From assembly GCF_001437055.1 (NCBI RefSeq), contig NZ_JQBW01000010.1, positions 259,472-323,471 of the forward strand: DNA of 64,000 nucleotides, given 5' to 3'. How positions within the stretch are numbered: position 1 is the first letter of the stretch; the number at the start of each line of letters is the position of its first letter. This DNA is from Limosilactobacillus secaliphilus. GTDB taxonomy: Bacteria; Bacillota; Bacilli; Lactobacillales; Lactobacillaceae. A program made the position numbers and the translations under genes. This document shows positions 16,169-26,265 of the stretch, piece after piece. The notes under the pieces are model-generated. The model did not search any database. It was not told the origin of the DNA and saw only the letters and a program-made list of their open reading frames with translations.

Positions 16169-17308
16169 TTATACTATCTGTTTATTATCAGGAAATTTAC
16201 TAAAACAAATAATTAATAAATAGCTTGCAAAAAATCCATACGGTGCTATATAAGTATTTTCAGTAAATGTCAAAAGACTAAACACTAGTAATAAAAATTC
16301 TAATCCAACAATGTTTTCTGATCTTAACTTGTTTATATAACCCGTCAGTAATGCCAAAACAATAGACATATTAATAACGCCCATTCTCAACCAGAAATAC
16401 ATATAACCTCCATCAAAAGCACCAGTAAGCAACACATTAATATTTTTCCCATAAAAACCCAGTTCATACTGATTTGCTTGAATGAAGGTTATCCTACTAG
16501 GAAAAAAATGCAAGCCATAAAGGCTCAAATAGTAGTTCCAAGTGTAAATACGGTGTGAAAGCCACTGGTCTATATTATAAATCCAGCTGTACTTTTCATA
16601 GAAAAAGGCAAAAATAAGACTAATAATTGCAAGCGTTATCGGTAAACAAGTAGCTATCCATCCAGTAATATTTGAGTTCTGAATATAATGTCTTATAAAG
16701 TAGCATAAAAGAAAAATTGTCATACAAATACCAGAGGTTTTATCAAACATAACAAAATAATTAAAATATATAGCTCCTATATACAAGAGTAAAAACCAAG
16801 TTTTATTTTGTTTCCAATTTAGATAAAGATAGCTCATAAAAATAACAGATAAAAATCCACCTAAACCATTAGGGTTGCTAAAGCCATAAGATAGAAGATT
16901 ATTACTGGTTGATTTAGGTAACACCCCTAATAAGCTAAAGGGGATTACAAGTAAAACACATAGCAGCTGTCCTCTAGCATAAGCCTGAATAACCTCGCGC
17001 TGATTTAAATAACTTACATATAAGCAAAATATTACTATTGGAACAAAAGCCATTCCATTTTGAAATATGAAATTAAAAGCTAAAAAAGCTAACAGGTTTA
17101 TATAAATAATTATTTGATTTTTACTATTATTAGTAATGACAAAATGATATAGAAACATAGTTAACATACAGCCCAACAATACATATCTCATATAGTTAAA
17201 GACTGGGTGACTTAAAATACTCCTCCAAAGAGTATCATTATAAATACCCATATAAAAGATAGTAAATGTAAGTAATAACTTATATCTTTTGTTAGTTACC
17301 TTATCCAT
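16169..17308 (-). CDS. wzy: Polysaccharide polymerase (Wzy/EpsG-like)
   Basis: The 379-aa protein is almost entirely hydrophobic, with about 10-11 membrane helices and a longer outside loop around residues 230-290 (WIYNIDQWLSHRIYTWNYYLSLYG). This topology and the place in the cluster fit the oligosaccharide-repeat polymerase, which joins lipid-linked repeat units at the outer membrane face; RIY-W is a motif seen in such loops. Wzy proteins are too divergent to be sure by sequence alone. It is the last gene of the operon. The ribosome site AAAAGGAG precedes the ATG. GC is only about 32 percent. Confidence 0.7.
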   Translation of the reverse strand: MDKVTNKRYKLLLTFTIFYMGIYNDTLWRSILSHPVFNYMRYVLLGCMLTMFLYHFVITNNSKNQIIIYINLLAFLAFNFIFQNGMAFVPIVIFCLYVSYLNQREVIQAYARGQLLCVLLVIPFSLLGVLPKSTSNNLLSYGFSNPNGLGGFLSVIFMSYLYLNWKQNKTWFLLLYIGAIYFNYFVMFDKTSGICMTIFLLCYFIRHYIQNSNITGWIATCLPITLAIISLIFAFFYEKYSWIYNIDQWLSHRIYTWNYYLSLYGLHFFPSRITFIQANQYELGFYGKNINVLLTGAFDGGYMYFWLRMGVINMSIVLALLTGYINKLRSENIVGLEFLLLVFSLLTFTENTYIAPYGFFASYLLIICFSKFPDNKQIV

Positions 17309-17351
17309 AGAACACTCCTTTTAACATGAAAATATATGATTCCAACTCCAA

Positions 17352-18368
17352 TTAGACTCGCAATGTATGATTTTTTATTTCTCTGAATAATTCAAACAAT
17401 GGTAAATGAATTCCTAAAATGTTTCTAAATGTTATATCACCACTAAAAAAATAACTATGGATCATATATTTTAACCGTTTACTATAGCTGGAGTGATTTT
17501 TATTCATGATATTGATTACATTACTATCATTTAAATTGTCTAACTGATGATAGCCATTCGTTGTTATTCCGAAGCAATCGACACGCTTGTTAATAAAATG
17601 AGTAAACTGATGTCTCTTAATTAAATGAAAATATCCAAATTCGTGATAACGTAGTTGTTCGCTTTTGGGGTCTAGATAGTAATAAAGACATTTTCCTTTA
17701 TTCCAAATAAATGCACCTTGATAGTTATGAAACCTTGGATCAATCGAATAAATGTCCAAGCAACCTGTCTTTGTTTCATTAACTAAATCTTCATTTTTGT
17801 AAGTATCGAAATGGTAATATTTATAGATTGCTCGGATTCCTAGTTCATCAAATGCATAACCTCTAGAATGACTATAAACTCGATCAAATAATCTAATTTC
17901 ATTGCCATGACGATCTTTAACAGGCAATAAGTAGCGAGTATTCACATCATGATTATTCTTGTATAAACAAAAATGTCCAAGATCACCAATTCTGTCGTAT
18001 CTTTTGGTTAATCCAGGTTGAATAAACTTCATTATCTTACCGCATACAATATCTATATCACCATATCCCCAGTAATCATAATCACGTAAATAATCGCTAA
18101 AAGCCAGCCCATATAAGGGTTTATAATCGCACAGCTTATATGGGGTGTCGAGGACTATATTTTTGCCAACTACAGATTGTATTCTTTCCCTAACTTCTTT
18201 AAATGTACTTTTAATAAAAGTTACGTTATCAATATTAGGCACATCCTCAACAGATTGATCAGTGAAAATTAACCATTCAATTTCCTTATTAAAAGAAGCA
18301 GAATAAAGAAACGTATTAATATAAGGGGGAAATTCACCAAAGTACGGTACAATAATGCAAATTTTCAT
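17352..18368 (-). CDS. DUF6625-type glycosyltransferase-like protein
   Basis: The 338-aa protein begins with MKICIIVPYFGEFPPYINTFLYS, a nucleotide-sugar-binding-like strand, and has DYWGYGDIDIVCGKIMKFI, where D-x-D sits as in metal-dependent glycosyltransferases of the GT-A fold. Such proteins are common in lactobacillus polysaccharide clusters. Probably it transfers a sugar at the inner membrane face, but donor and acceptor are unknown. It lies 5 bp after the flippase gene and 43 bp before the polymerase gene, all in one operon. Confidence 0.65.
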   Translation of the reverse strand: MKICIIVPYFGEFPPYINTFLYSASFNKEIEWLIFTDQSVEDVPNIDNVTFIKSTFKEVRERIQSVVGKNIVLDTPYKLCDYKPLYGLAFSDYLRDYDYWGYGDIDIVCGKIMKFIQPGLTKRYDRIGDLGHFCLYKNNHDVNTRYLLPVKDRHGNEIRLFDRVYSHSRGYAFDELGIRAIYKYYHFDTYKNEDLVNETKTGCLDIYSIDPRFHNYQGAFIWNKGKCLYYYLDPKSEQLRYHEFGYFHLIKRHQFTHFINKRVDCFGITTNGYHQLDNLNDSNVINIMNKNHSSYSKRLKYMIHSYFFSGDITFRNILGIHLPLFELFREIKNHTLRV

Positions 18369-18373
18369 GTGAT

Positions 18374-19816
18374 TTACTTCCTCTTTAACTTCTTTATAAA
18401 GGGCTTAATGATAGATAAAAACATTGTGTCATTACTGATAAACAATGCCGTACCATAAAAAAATGCGCCAAAGATGAGTGATAAAATAATAACTAGCAAA
18501 TGGTTTTGAAATAATTTACGTATTATAAAAATTGGAAAAATAATTAATGCTGCCAGTGCTAAATAACGAATAAAGAAACTGAAATATGCTTTTAATCCAG
18601 AAACATCTTTCAAATAGAAAGCTTCAATACATGTCGCCACTATTTCAGAGAAAACAGTAGCGAAAGCCGCCCCAGCCGATCCAAAGTGAAAAATTGTAAT
18701 AAGTATCATTGCAATGACAAAATTAATTATAAAAGCCGAAACAGTAGCAATTGAAAAATACCTTTGACGATCTATTGCAATCAGAAATTGTCCCTGTAGT
18801 TGTCCCATTCCCATGACTACAATTAAGCAAGCAAGAATGTACAATGTTGGTATTGCAGCCCTGTACTTTGATCCAAAGAAAACTGGAACAAAAACATCCC
18901 CAATACATAGACAGCCAATTACCATTGGTACTGCTAGCATATATACATACTGAATAGCAGATTGAATATAACGCTCAATCGCCTTTTCCTTACCATTTTG
19001 GTATAGGTAAGAAATATGTGGGGTCATCACTCCACCGTAAGCAGCTACAAAGATAACACAAAAGTTAATTATTATTTGGACTTGAGAAAAGTACCCGACT
19101 TGTCTTGAAGTACTAAACTGACCGAGTAGTATTTTATCAAGCGAATTATATAGTTGAATTGCTACTACAGGTAAAAAAAGACCAAAGATACTTGGAAACT
19201 GGCCTAATGCGCGCTTAAAATTTGGCCGTATAAAAATAATGCTTCCCTTTAAATAAGGCAACATTGTTAGATTGCCAACTAATCCTGCGATAGCATAAAT
19301 TAAAGTATACAGCCAAACATCATTACGATTTTTTATAAGAACAAAGATTAAAATAGTGGCTGCTATTTTTACCATTCCGTTCTTTAGGGCTGTAACTTTG
19401 TAATTTTCCATTCCTTGAAAATACCAGCTTACATCACAAGCCCAATATACAAATGAAATAATATTAATAATGTATAGTAAGCGATATTTCTCAAGAGAGA
19501 AAAAAATCACAGATATATATATAAGCAAAGCTATAAAAATAAAAAATAGGCGAAAAACTAAGACATCCCAAAATATCTTACTTCTTTTTAAAATATCATC
19601 TTGTCGTTTTGCAATTTCACGCTGCCCATAATCAACAGTGCCTAATACCGCAAAAATGCCAAAATAAGTTACTACAGCGGTGACATAGTAATATTTTCCT
19701 AATTGATAAGCACCTAATATCCTCGACACATATGGAACTGAAAAGATTGGAAGAACTAAAGAAAGAACTTCATAGGATAAATTATATAAATAGTTCAAGA
19801 AAACTTTTGAATTCAT
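18374..19816 (-). CDS. wzx: Repeat-unit flippase (Wzx-like, MATE/MOP superfamily)
   Basis: The 480-aa membrane protein has 12-14 predicted helices and starts with the polysaccharide-flippase pattern NYLYNLSYEVLSLVLPIFSVPYVSRILGAYQLGKY. These carriers move undecaprenyl-linked oligosaccharides across the membrane. Length is normal and there is no sign of damage. It is within the low-GC part of the operon, next to the polymerase and glycosyltransferases, as expected for a Wzx/Wzy system. Confidence 0.9.
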   Translation of the reverse strand: MNSKVFLNYLYNLSYEVLSLVLPIFSVPYVSRILGAYQLGKYYYVTAVVTYFGIFAVLGTVDYGQREIAKRQDDILKRSKIFWDVLVFRLFFIFIALLIYISVIFFSLEKYRLLYIINIISFVYWACDVSWYFQGMENYKVTALKNGMVKIAATILIFVLIKNRNDVWLYTLIYAIAGLVGNLTMLPYLKGSIIFIRPNFKRALGQFPSIFGLFLPVVAIQLYNSLDKILLGQFSTSRQVGYFSQVQIIINFCVIFVAAYGGVMTPHISYLYQNGKEKAIERYIQSAIQYVYMLAVPMVIGCLCIGDVFVPVFFGSKYRAAIPTLYILACLIVVMGMGQLQGQFLIAIDRQRYFSIATVSAFIINFVIAMILITIFHFGSAGAAFATVFSEIVATCIEAFYLKDVSGLKAYFSFFIRYLALAALIIFPIFIIRKLFQNHLLVIILSLIFGAFFYGTALFISNDTMFLSIIKPFIKKLKRK

Positions 19817-19887
19817 TATGAGTAATTCCTTTATATGCGTGCACCAACAATTACTAATCCATTAAAAAACTTTACTGCTGGTATATA

Positions 19888-20958
19888 TTATGCATCATAT
19901 ATTTTTAATATATTACAGGTCCAATGTTCCAATGAATAGTGGCTATCAATATACTCGTGTGCTGCTGCATTAGCTTTTTTTCGGTTACCCTTTCTATTTT
20001 CATAGGCATTGATAATTGTTGACCGTAACTGTTGTATATTTTCCGATTGGATCATTTTTACTCCAGGTATCTTAGAAAGAACATTTTGGCCAGAAACATC
20101 AGAAATTATCACTTGATCTCCTGAGTATGCCGCTTCTACAACAGCATAGCCAAACGCTTCTAAGCGTGATGGTGACAAAAAAAGAAAAGCATGCTTATAT
20201 AACTTTTCGACATTTTGGCTAGGTGGCAAAATCTTCACAAAATTTGGGATTTCATTAAACTTATTAATTATTAACTGACGTGCGCTCTTTTGATTATGTG
20301 TTACTACTAATAGATTGCATGCTCTTGAAATTTTAGTATTTTTAATTGCTGCTATAGCAAGATCAACACCTTTACGCATAAAGTCAGTTCCAAATATTAG
20401 AATATCATTACTTTTTTTCTCAGTACTGGTGGTTAAACGATCAGTATCAATTGCATTTAATACTAAATAACTTTTGTTGCCACCCATCTCTTTTTTTACA
20501 TCTCTATAAACTTTAGGGCTAACTCCTATATAGGCGACATCTTTAGGGGCACACAACCGTAAAACTATACCTTTAATAATCTGCTTTGCTCCAAAGTTCA
20601 CAGCCATATGCTGATGAAAGACATATCTGGTGCGATTGTTAATTGCCGTTTTGAATTTTGTTAAAATTAACGAACTAACAAAATTGAGATGAATAACAGC
20701 AGAATCATTCTTATTTAAATGACGACTAACCACGTCGACAATATTTTTATAATTGAAGTTACAGTATATAACCCTATATTTTGAGAGATCAATTTCCCAA
20801 TTCTTACTCTGAGATTCTTTAGGAAAGACGAAATATACGATAACGCCCCTACTAAGTAACTTGTTAGCTAAATAATCAAAAGAAGCTAAGAAGTTCCCAC
20901 CATAATCAGCACAATAATTGCAAATTAAAAAGACTTTATTGTATTTCAAATAAACCAC
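19888..20958 (-). CDS. Glycosyltransferase family 4 protein
   Basis: The protein (about 356 aa) has a GT-B fold with the C-terminal donor-binding part most visible: LFLSPSRLEAFGYAVVEAAYSGDQVIISDVSG, in which the E-x7-E motif of GT4 enzymes occurs (EAFGYAVVE). The N-terminal part, VFLICNYCADYGGNFLASFDYLANKLL, would bind the acceptor. It probably adds one sugar of the repeat unit. The long frame starts with GTG at 20979 but AAAGGAG suits the GTG at 20958; I take the latter. Confidence 0.8.
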   Translation of the reverse strand: MVYLKYNKVFLICNYCADYGGNFLASFDYLANKLLSRGVIVYFVFPKESQSKNWEIDLSKYRVIYCNFNYKNIVDVVSRHLNKNDSAVIHLNFVSSLILTKFKTAINNRTRYVFHQHMAVNFGAKQIIKGIVLRLCAPKDVAYIGVSPKVYRDVKKEMGGNKSYLVLNAIDTDRLTTSTEKKSNDILIFGTDFMRKGVDLAIAAIKNTKISRACNLLVVTHNQKSARQLIINKFNEIPNFVKILPPSQNVEKLYKHAFLFLSPSRLEAFGYAVVEAAYSGDQVIISDVSGQNVLSKIPGVKMIQSENIQQLRSTIINAYENRKGNRKKANAAAHEYIDSHYSLEHWTCNILKIYDA

Positions 20959-20998
20959 ACTACTCCTTTTGGTAAACACTTTTTATATGTATTTATTG

Positions 20999-21697
20999 TT
21001 AAATGATTTTACGAAAGAAATCATTAGCTATACGGAAAATACCTGCTGATATTTGGTTAGTTATGTGTTCTCGAGCTATTATTCTTAACTTATCATGAGT
21101 TGTATGAGGTGCCCAAGCTTTTTCACCAATATGCAGTGCAACTGTCTTAAAAGATGGTTGCAAAAATATGTCTGGCTCAAACGCTGTAACTTTCCCTCTT
21201 CGTTGCGTCTTTATTGAATGGTTAAACTTATACATTTTAAACAATAAAGGCGAAAGAACTTCAGTGTTTGGCCTATTTTTACCAAATTCATATGGGAGAT
21301 TATCATATAATTCGATAGCTTTATTAATAAAATCTTGGCCTGGACAAGCAGCAATAAAACTAGTTGAGATTATAACTTTAGGATCTTGTATGCTAAAAGC
21401 TAATTCCTTATTAGCTAAGATATTAGATGGATCTTTCAATAAATACATGTCAGTATCCATATAGACTCCACCATATTGTTGCAGTATTTTTAAGCGTGCA
21501 TAATCAGATGCAAATGCATAATCCTTATTGGACAAGGCTCTTTGATAAAAATTATTTTTATATTTTGGAAGATTTTCTTCATTCCATTCAATAATTTCAT
21601 ACTTTGGCGCATGCCTTTCCCAAGTTTTTATAGCCTTAATAAGGCTATTTGGCTTTGACTCACCAAACCAAATATAATGAATCTTTTTAGATATCAT
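20999..21697 (-). CDS. GT32-type glycosyltransferase (capsular polysaccharide synthesis)
   Basis: The 232-aa protein begins KKIHYIWFGESKPNSL and carries the D-x-D motif in QQYGGVYMDTDMYLLKDP, preceded by the DYARLKIL helix, the hallmark of the GT32 (Och1/TcdA/Gly-sugar DXD) family. It probably transfers a hexose from an NDP-sugar to the repeat unit using Mn2+. It is normal in length. AT-rich codons match the neighbouring transferases. Confidence 0.88.
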   Translation of the reverse strand: MISKKIHYIWFGESKPNSLIKAIKTWERHAPKYEIIEWNEENLPKYKNNFYQRALSNKDYAFASDYARLKILQQYGGVYMDTDMYLLKDPSNILANKELAFSIQDPKVIISTSFIAACPGQDFINKAIELYDNLPYEFGKNRPNTEVLSPLLFKMYKFNHSIKTQRRGKVTAFEPDIFLQPSFKTVALHIGEKAWAPHTTHDKLRIIAREHITNQISAGIFRIANDFFRKII

Positions 21698-21784
21698 TGC
21701 ACACTCTCACCTACCAGTCTTTAACATAATTTTTCATGTCACAAGCACTTATATAAAATAAACAAGATCTTTAAACATTGATAT

Positions 21785-22906
21785 TTATCTTTCTCTAAAG
21801 AAACCTTTAATTAACTCACGATAATAATTTGAGAGTCTTGTAGCGGCATTAGGCGAATAGAAAGGGCTCTTCATCAAAGAATTTTGATACTTTTCTCTAT
21901 TTATTTTACGGTTAGACTGTTTTATTAATCCATTTTCCCAAGCAGTTGTGGACTCTTTTAAAGAGAGAAATTTAACAAGATTTGTATATACTAGCTCTTT
22001 AGTTACCGAATCAGAAATAACACAAGGCAATCCAGACGCTTGCGCTTCAATTGCCGTAATAGGTAATCCTTCAAATAATGATGGCAAGAAAAAAACATCC
22101 ATCGCTTGATACAGTGAGGAAACATCATTGCGACTACCAAATAACTTTATATACTTATTAAGGTGATTATCATCTATATATGCTTGCACCTGTTTATCTA
22201 GTTCCCCACTACCAATCCACCAATATTGAATGTTTGAATTCTTTTCAACTAAATGTTTAATAACTTTTATAGCAAAAAAAGGATTTTTTTGTAAAGAAAG
22301 TCTTCCAACGGTTCCAATAATTATTTTATCTTTACAATTATATTTTTCTCTAATGTGCTCTCTAACTTGATTATCGAAAAAGGAGTTAGTAAACGAAATC
22401 GCATTAGGAATAACCTTAAAATGGGATTTGCCAAACATTGCTTTACCAGCATCTTTCCCACATGCAAAATAAGCATTACTTAATCCTTTAAGCAAGGGTA
22501 GCAATATTCGATTTCGCTTTTCTTTCCACTTAACCGAACTTAATTCTGTGTTATGACTTTGTAAAATTCTTACAGGCACCTTATCTTTATAAGCAGTAAA
22601 CATCATTGGAATTGACGAAATTAAAAGATTATCATGAATAATATCATAATTATTTTCTTCTAAAATTTGCTCGCATTTTTTTAAATGCTTATTTATTTGC
22701 TTTATTGACGGAAGAATAAAAATTTTACTACCAGCGTCCAGTATTTCTTTATAGTAAGGAGTTTTTACGTCATTAAGTAAAGCAAAATCTATCTTAATTT
22801 TGTCATGATTTATATTACGAAAATAAGTCATGGCAAAGCTAGTAACGCCATTTGCGGGACGTAAATTTCCTACGAGAAATAGTACTTTTATTTTATGATC
22901 TATCAT
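21785..22906 (-). CDS. Glycosyltransferase family 4 protein (EpsF-like)
   Basis: The 373-aa protein begins VLFLVGNLRPANGVTSFAMTYFRN, and its C-terminal half has IGTVGRLSLQKNPFFAIKV and VFFLPSLFEGLPITAIEAQASGLPCVISD, the GT4 donor site with E-x7-E (EGLPITAIE). It resembles EpsF-type galactosyl- or glucosyltransferases. Donor and linkage cannot be read. It sits between a GT2 and a GT32 gene in the operon. Confidence 0.88.
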   Translation of the reverse strand: MIDHKIKVLFLVGNLRPANGVTSFAMTYFRNINHDKIKIDFALLNDVKTPYYKEILDAGSKIFILPSIKQINKHLKKCEQILEENNYDIIHDNLLISSIPMMFTAYKDKVPVRILQSHNTELSSVKWKEKRNRILLPLLKGLSNAYFACGKDAGKAMFGKSHFKVIPNAISFTNSFFDNQVREHIREKYNCKDKIIIGTVGRLSLQKNPFFAIKVIKHLVEKNSNIQYWWIGSGELDKQVQAYIDDNHLNKYIKLFGSRNDVSSLYQAMDVFFLPSLFEGLPITAIEAQASGLPCVISDSVTKELVYTNLVKFLSLKESTTAWENGLIKQSNRKINREKYQNSLMKSPFYSPNAATRLSNYYRELIKGFFRER

Positions 22907-22919
22907 TATGCCCTCATTA

Positions 22920-23915
22920 TTAATTATAGCTATTATTAATTATTCGTTTTCTTCGAATAATATCTAACTTAGCAATCAAAAGAGGAAAACATGTACCACC
23001 AATTAACATACATTTTCTATACAGCGAAACATTTGAGTTAGCAAGTAAACTCGGCAGATGTACTCTTACATAATGCATCCATCTTTTATATTCAGCTTTA
23101 TATTTAGATTTCTGATTATGATTTATAAGATTTACACATGCACCAAGATAATATACTGCCAAATGTAAAGTAATCATGTCGTCAATCATCTTACTACTTA
23201 AAATAAGATTATCTTTAATCATAAAAATCGATTTCTCGCCATTTATTATCTTTTGAATATTGAAGGCGGTAGTTGCAGAATCATAGTTATTTTTCCTATA
23301 AAAATACACTCTTCTATCTCCAACACAAACATTGTTCGCTAATTGCGAAACCGTTGTTATAAAGGAAAGTCCTTCCCCATAAAAAAGTTTTTCGTTATAC
23401 CTTATTTTATGTTTATTTAATAAGGAAGAACTGTAAATTTTATTATAGCTACTAACTACTACTGTAGTCGACATTAACAAAGCGGTAGCTTGTTCAGGCG
23501 TTAAAACTTTTATTTTATCTTCTGTAATTTGTTGTTGCTTTTTACTAGAAAACAAATTTCTGGAAAATGCAAACTCCGAGTTGTTATTTATTATCAGTTT
23601 ATATAGATAACTGACATAATCTTTTGCAACGTAATCATCACCATCAACAAATAAGACATATTTACCTTTTGAAACATCTAAGCCATAATTCCTTGCAGAA
23701 CTCGGACCACCGTTTTCTTTGCAAAAAAAACGCAACCTGCTATCTTCCGAAGCCATACTTTGAATAATCTTAGGTGTCTCGTCTGTTGAGCCATCATCAA
23801 CAACAATAATTTCTAGATTCGTATAGTCTTGTTTCTCAACACTCTTTATACATTTGGAAATATATTTTTCAATATTATAGGAAATAATTATTACTGAAAT
23901 TAAGTCTTTTTCCAT
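22920..23915 (-). CDS. Glycosyltransferase family 2 protein
   Basis: The 331-aa protein has the GT-A core: ISVIIISYNIEKYISKCIKSV, then VVDDGSTDETPKI, GPSSARNYGLDVSKGKYVLFVDGDDYV with the D-x-D metal site, and a C-terminal region with a hydrophobic stretch (about 295-315). It is a repeat-unit transferase acting at the inner membrane face. A good ribosome site (GGTGAAG) precedes the ATG. Codon use is AT-rich as in its neighbours. Confidence 0.9.
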   Translation of the reverse strand: MEKDLISVIIISYNIEKYISKCIKSVEKQDYTNLEIIVVDDGSTDETPKIIQSMASEDSRLRFFCKENGGPSSARNYGLDVSKGKYVLFVDGDDYVAKDYVSYLYKLIINNNSEFAFSRNLFSSKKQQQITEDKIKVLTPEQATALLMSTTVVVSSYNKIYSSSLLNKHKIRYNEKLFYGEGLSFITTVSQLANNVCVGDRRVYFYRKNNYDSATTAFNIQKIINGEKSIFMIKDNLILSSKMIDDMITLHLAVYYLGACVNLINHNQKSKYKAEYKRWMHYVRVHLPSLLANSNVSLYRKCMLIGGTCFPLLIAKLDIIRRKRIINNSYN

Positions 23916-24046
23916 TGTTTAACTTCACCATTTGCTTAAAATTACTTTTTAATTACCCAATCAATAATTTAGCTAACTAGATTTATCATCGTGTTACGTA
24001 TAAAAATACAGATTAGTTTTAAAATGATTAAATTGTGCTGCTGAGG

Positions 24047-25192
24047 TCAGCTACGAACCCTTATATCGCGGAGAGCACCAGTTAAGTACTTATACGATTT
24101 CTCACGTTGCTTTTTAATTTCTCGATTAACTTTACCAAAATCTAATTGAGGAAAATCCGGATTAAAACTTGTTTGCTGTTGTAACGTAATATATTGAGTA
24201 CTTAAGTCTAATAGTTCTAAGAAATTAGTAATTCTCGATGACTGACTCTTAAAAGATTTATAGTTACGTTGAAACGTCATAAAAGGACTATTTAAATTGA
24301 CTGAAAATGCTGTCCCATGAAATGAATCAGTATATACACAACTTGCATTGGCAATTATTGAAGGAAACTCCATAGGCCCTACTGATTTCAACTGAATCTC
24401 TGGATACTTGTCATATTTATCAAATTGATGCGGAATAGCATATATTTTCAAGTGCTTTTTTTGGGCTACTTTAACAATTTTTTTCAAGACAAGGTCTGAA
24501 GGTTCATCCAAAAAATATAGGAGAATGTAGTCTTCTTTGCTAGGCTTAATCAGTTCATGCCAGTCCATCAATAGTGTTGGATCGATAACTGATTCAACTT
24601 TCCTACCAGTAAGCTGATATACCACATCAATCCCGCTCTTCTCTCTAACAGATATATAAGGTATTGATTTAAGATATTTAGAGATAATCTTTTTATTATA
24701 GTTTGGTACAGAAGAACCTCCAAAACTTGGTGCATATGCTACACGCTTTTCTTTTGGAACAAATTGTAAATAGAACATTGGGTCAACATTTGCGGCGTTT
24801 ACTTTCCAAATCTGGTCACTACCACATACTACAGCGAGAGTCTTAGGAGAAGCAGCAAATTCTTTTAACTGTTTATTAGATAAAGCATGGACTTTCAATT
24901 TTTGTTCTGTAAAATCTAAATATTTTTGCTTTATTTTCTTCGAAGGTGCGTTGTGAAAGTTTCCTAAGTAACCTTTAACAGTTTCTTTGAATAATTTAGG
25001 CCTAAAAATCGATCGTTTACACATTCGAAATATTTTTTCAAGTCTAATGTCGCGACCTGAGTGGGCACTTTCACGTTTCCAAATGATATCTGTTTCATAA
25101 CCTAAGTTTTCAAGATAAGTTTTCAAAGCATATGCTTGCAAGCTTGTTCCATAGTTGTAGCCCCTATACAAAGTGACTAACCCAATTCTCAT
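24047..25192 (-). CDS. Polysaccharide pyruvyl transferase family protein
   Basis: The 381-aa protein starts MRIGLVTLYRGYNYGTSLQAYAL, the N-terminal signature of the polysaccharide pyruvyl transferase family, and has VVCGSDQIWKVNA, APSFGGSSVP, SVREKSG, DPTLLMDWHEL and TDSFHGTAFSVNLNSPF. It probably adds a pyruvate ketal (or a related group) from PEP to a sugar of the repeat unit, which would give the polymer negative charge. The frame is open further upstream, but AAGGAGG lies just before the ATG at 25192, so that start is chosen. Confidence 0.85.
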   Translation of the reverse strand: MRIGLVTLYRGYNYGTSLQAYALKTYLENLGYETDIIWKRESAHSGRDIRLEKIFRMCKRSIFRPKLFKETVKGYLGNFHNAPSKKIKQKYLDFTEQKLKVHALSNKQLKEFAASPKTLAVVCGSDQIWKVNAANVDPMFYLQFVPKEKRVAYAPSFGGSSVPNYNKKIISKYLKSIPYISVREKSGIDVVYQLTGRKVESVIDPTLLMDWHELIKPSKEDYILLYFLDEPSDLVLKKIVKVAQKKHLKIYAIPHQFDKYDKYPEIQLKSVGPMEFPSIIANASCVYTDSFHGTAFSVNLNSPFMTFQRNYKSFKSQSSRITNFLELLDLSTQYITLQQQTSFNPDFPQLDFGKVNREIKKQREKSYKYLTGALRDIRVRS

Positions 25193-25266
25193 TTGAAATG
25201 CCTCCTTGTTAACTTGTACCAACCGATTGACCAATTTTAAATCAGAATCATCCTCACAAAAATTAA

Positions 25267-26115
25267 TTATTTGCCCTTGTGAAGAATGTGCTGATAAATA
25301 TTTTTTCTTAACCAACCAGGCATTAGAATATTCACAGCCATAATCCAATCACCAATAATTCTTTCACGTAAATTTATGATACCGTTATTAAATAAAAATT
25401 TGCGTAAAGCATAAAAATACCTTATGTTGGAATTCTTTCCTCTTCGCTGGTACATTCCTTCATCTACACGCATCTTAAGTAAGATTTTGTCTATATTCTT
25501 AACAGGATAATTCTTAACTATTATTCGAGCCCACAAATAATAATCCTCTAAATTACCATAGGGAATATATCCGCCAACTCTATTTAAAATGGCTTTATTT
25601 AACATTACCGAAGGATGATTAAAGGGACTTCGCCATTTAATAAATCGCCTTAATGAAGGTTCAGATGTTGGTACTTTACGATAGCCAACTATAATTGACG
25701 GGTCCCTTGAAAACTCTTGGATTTGTCCACCAATAACTGCCAATCCAGGATTTTTAATAATTTCTTTTAACTGAAGTTCAAAACGATTAGAAACACTAAT
25801 ATCATCGCTATCCATCCGTGCAATCCAGTTAGTTGAAACAAATTCAGTTCCTAGACGGAGAGATGCTCCTAATCCTTGATTGCGAATAGATTTAACTACT
25901 TTGAATGTGTTAGCAAAATTTGTTCGATGATTATCGACTACTTTTTCTAATTCATTTGAAATTGGTCCATCTTCAACCAAGACAATTTCAGTTGGTACGA
26001 CAGTTTGATTTTCAATGCTATCCAGTGCTTGGTCTAAAAAATGATAATTTTCTTTTTCATAAACCGACATCAAAACAGAAAAGTCAGGATAATTATCTAG
26101 CTCTTTCTTCTTCAT
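25267..26115 (-). CDS. Glycosyltransferase family 2 protein
   Basis: The 282-aa protein has the GT-A motifs FSVLMSVYEKENYHFLDQALDSIENQ, PTEIVLVEDGP, NQGLGASLRLGTEFVSTNWIARMDSDDIS (D-x-D) and a WRSPFNHPSVMLNK acceptor loop. It is like WaaE/EpsE-type transferases that add the second or third sugar. It is the first transferase gene after the priming enzyme, so it may act on the lipid-linked first sugar; that is an inference from order. Confidence 0.88.
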   Translation of the reverse strand: MKKKELDNYPDFSVLMSVYEKENYHFLDQALDSIENQTVVPTEIVLVEDGPISNELEKVVDNHRTNFANTFKVVKSIRNQGLGASLRLGTEFVSTNWIARMDSDDISVSNRFELQLKEIIKNPGLAVIGGQIQEFSRDPSIIVGYRKVPTSEPSLRRFIKWRSPFNHPSVMLNKAILNRVGGYIPYGNLEDYYLWARIIVKNYPVKNIDKILLKMRVDEGMYQRRGKNSNIRYFYALRKFLFNNGIINLRERIIGDWIMAVNILMPGWLRKNIYQHILHKGK

Positions 26116-26265
26116 ATTTAATTGTCCCTACTTTCATTTTCATCATTAATACCTAGCTTAAATGGTCTTACTCTTAAGAACTATCACTAACAAAAAATCT
26201 TTAGTCATATATTATTCTTAATTGTTGCTATTGAAAGTCACTTGTTTCAATTTGGGCAAAGACTT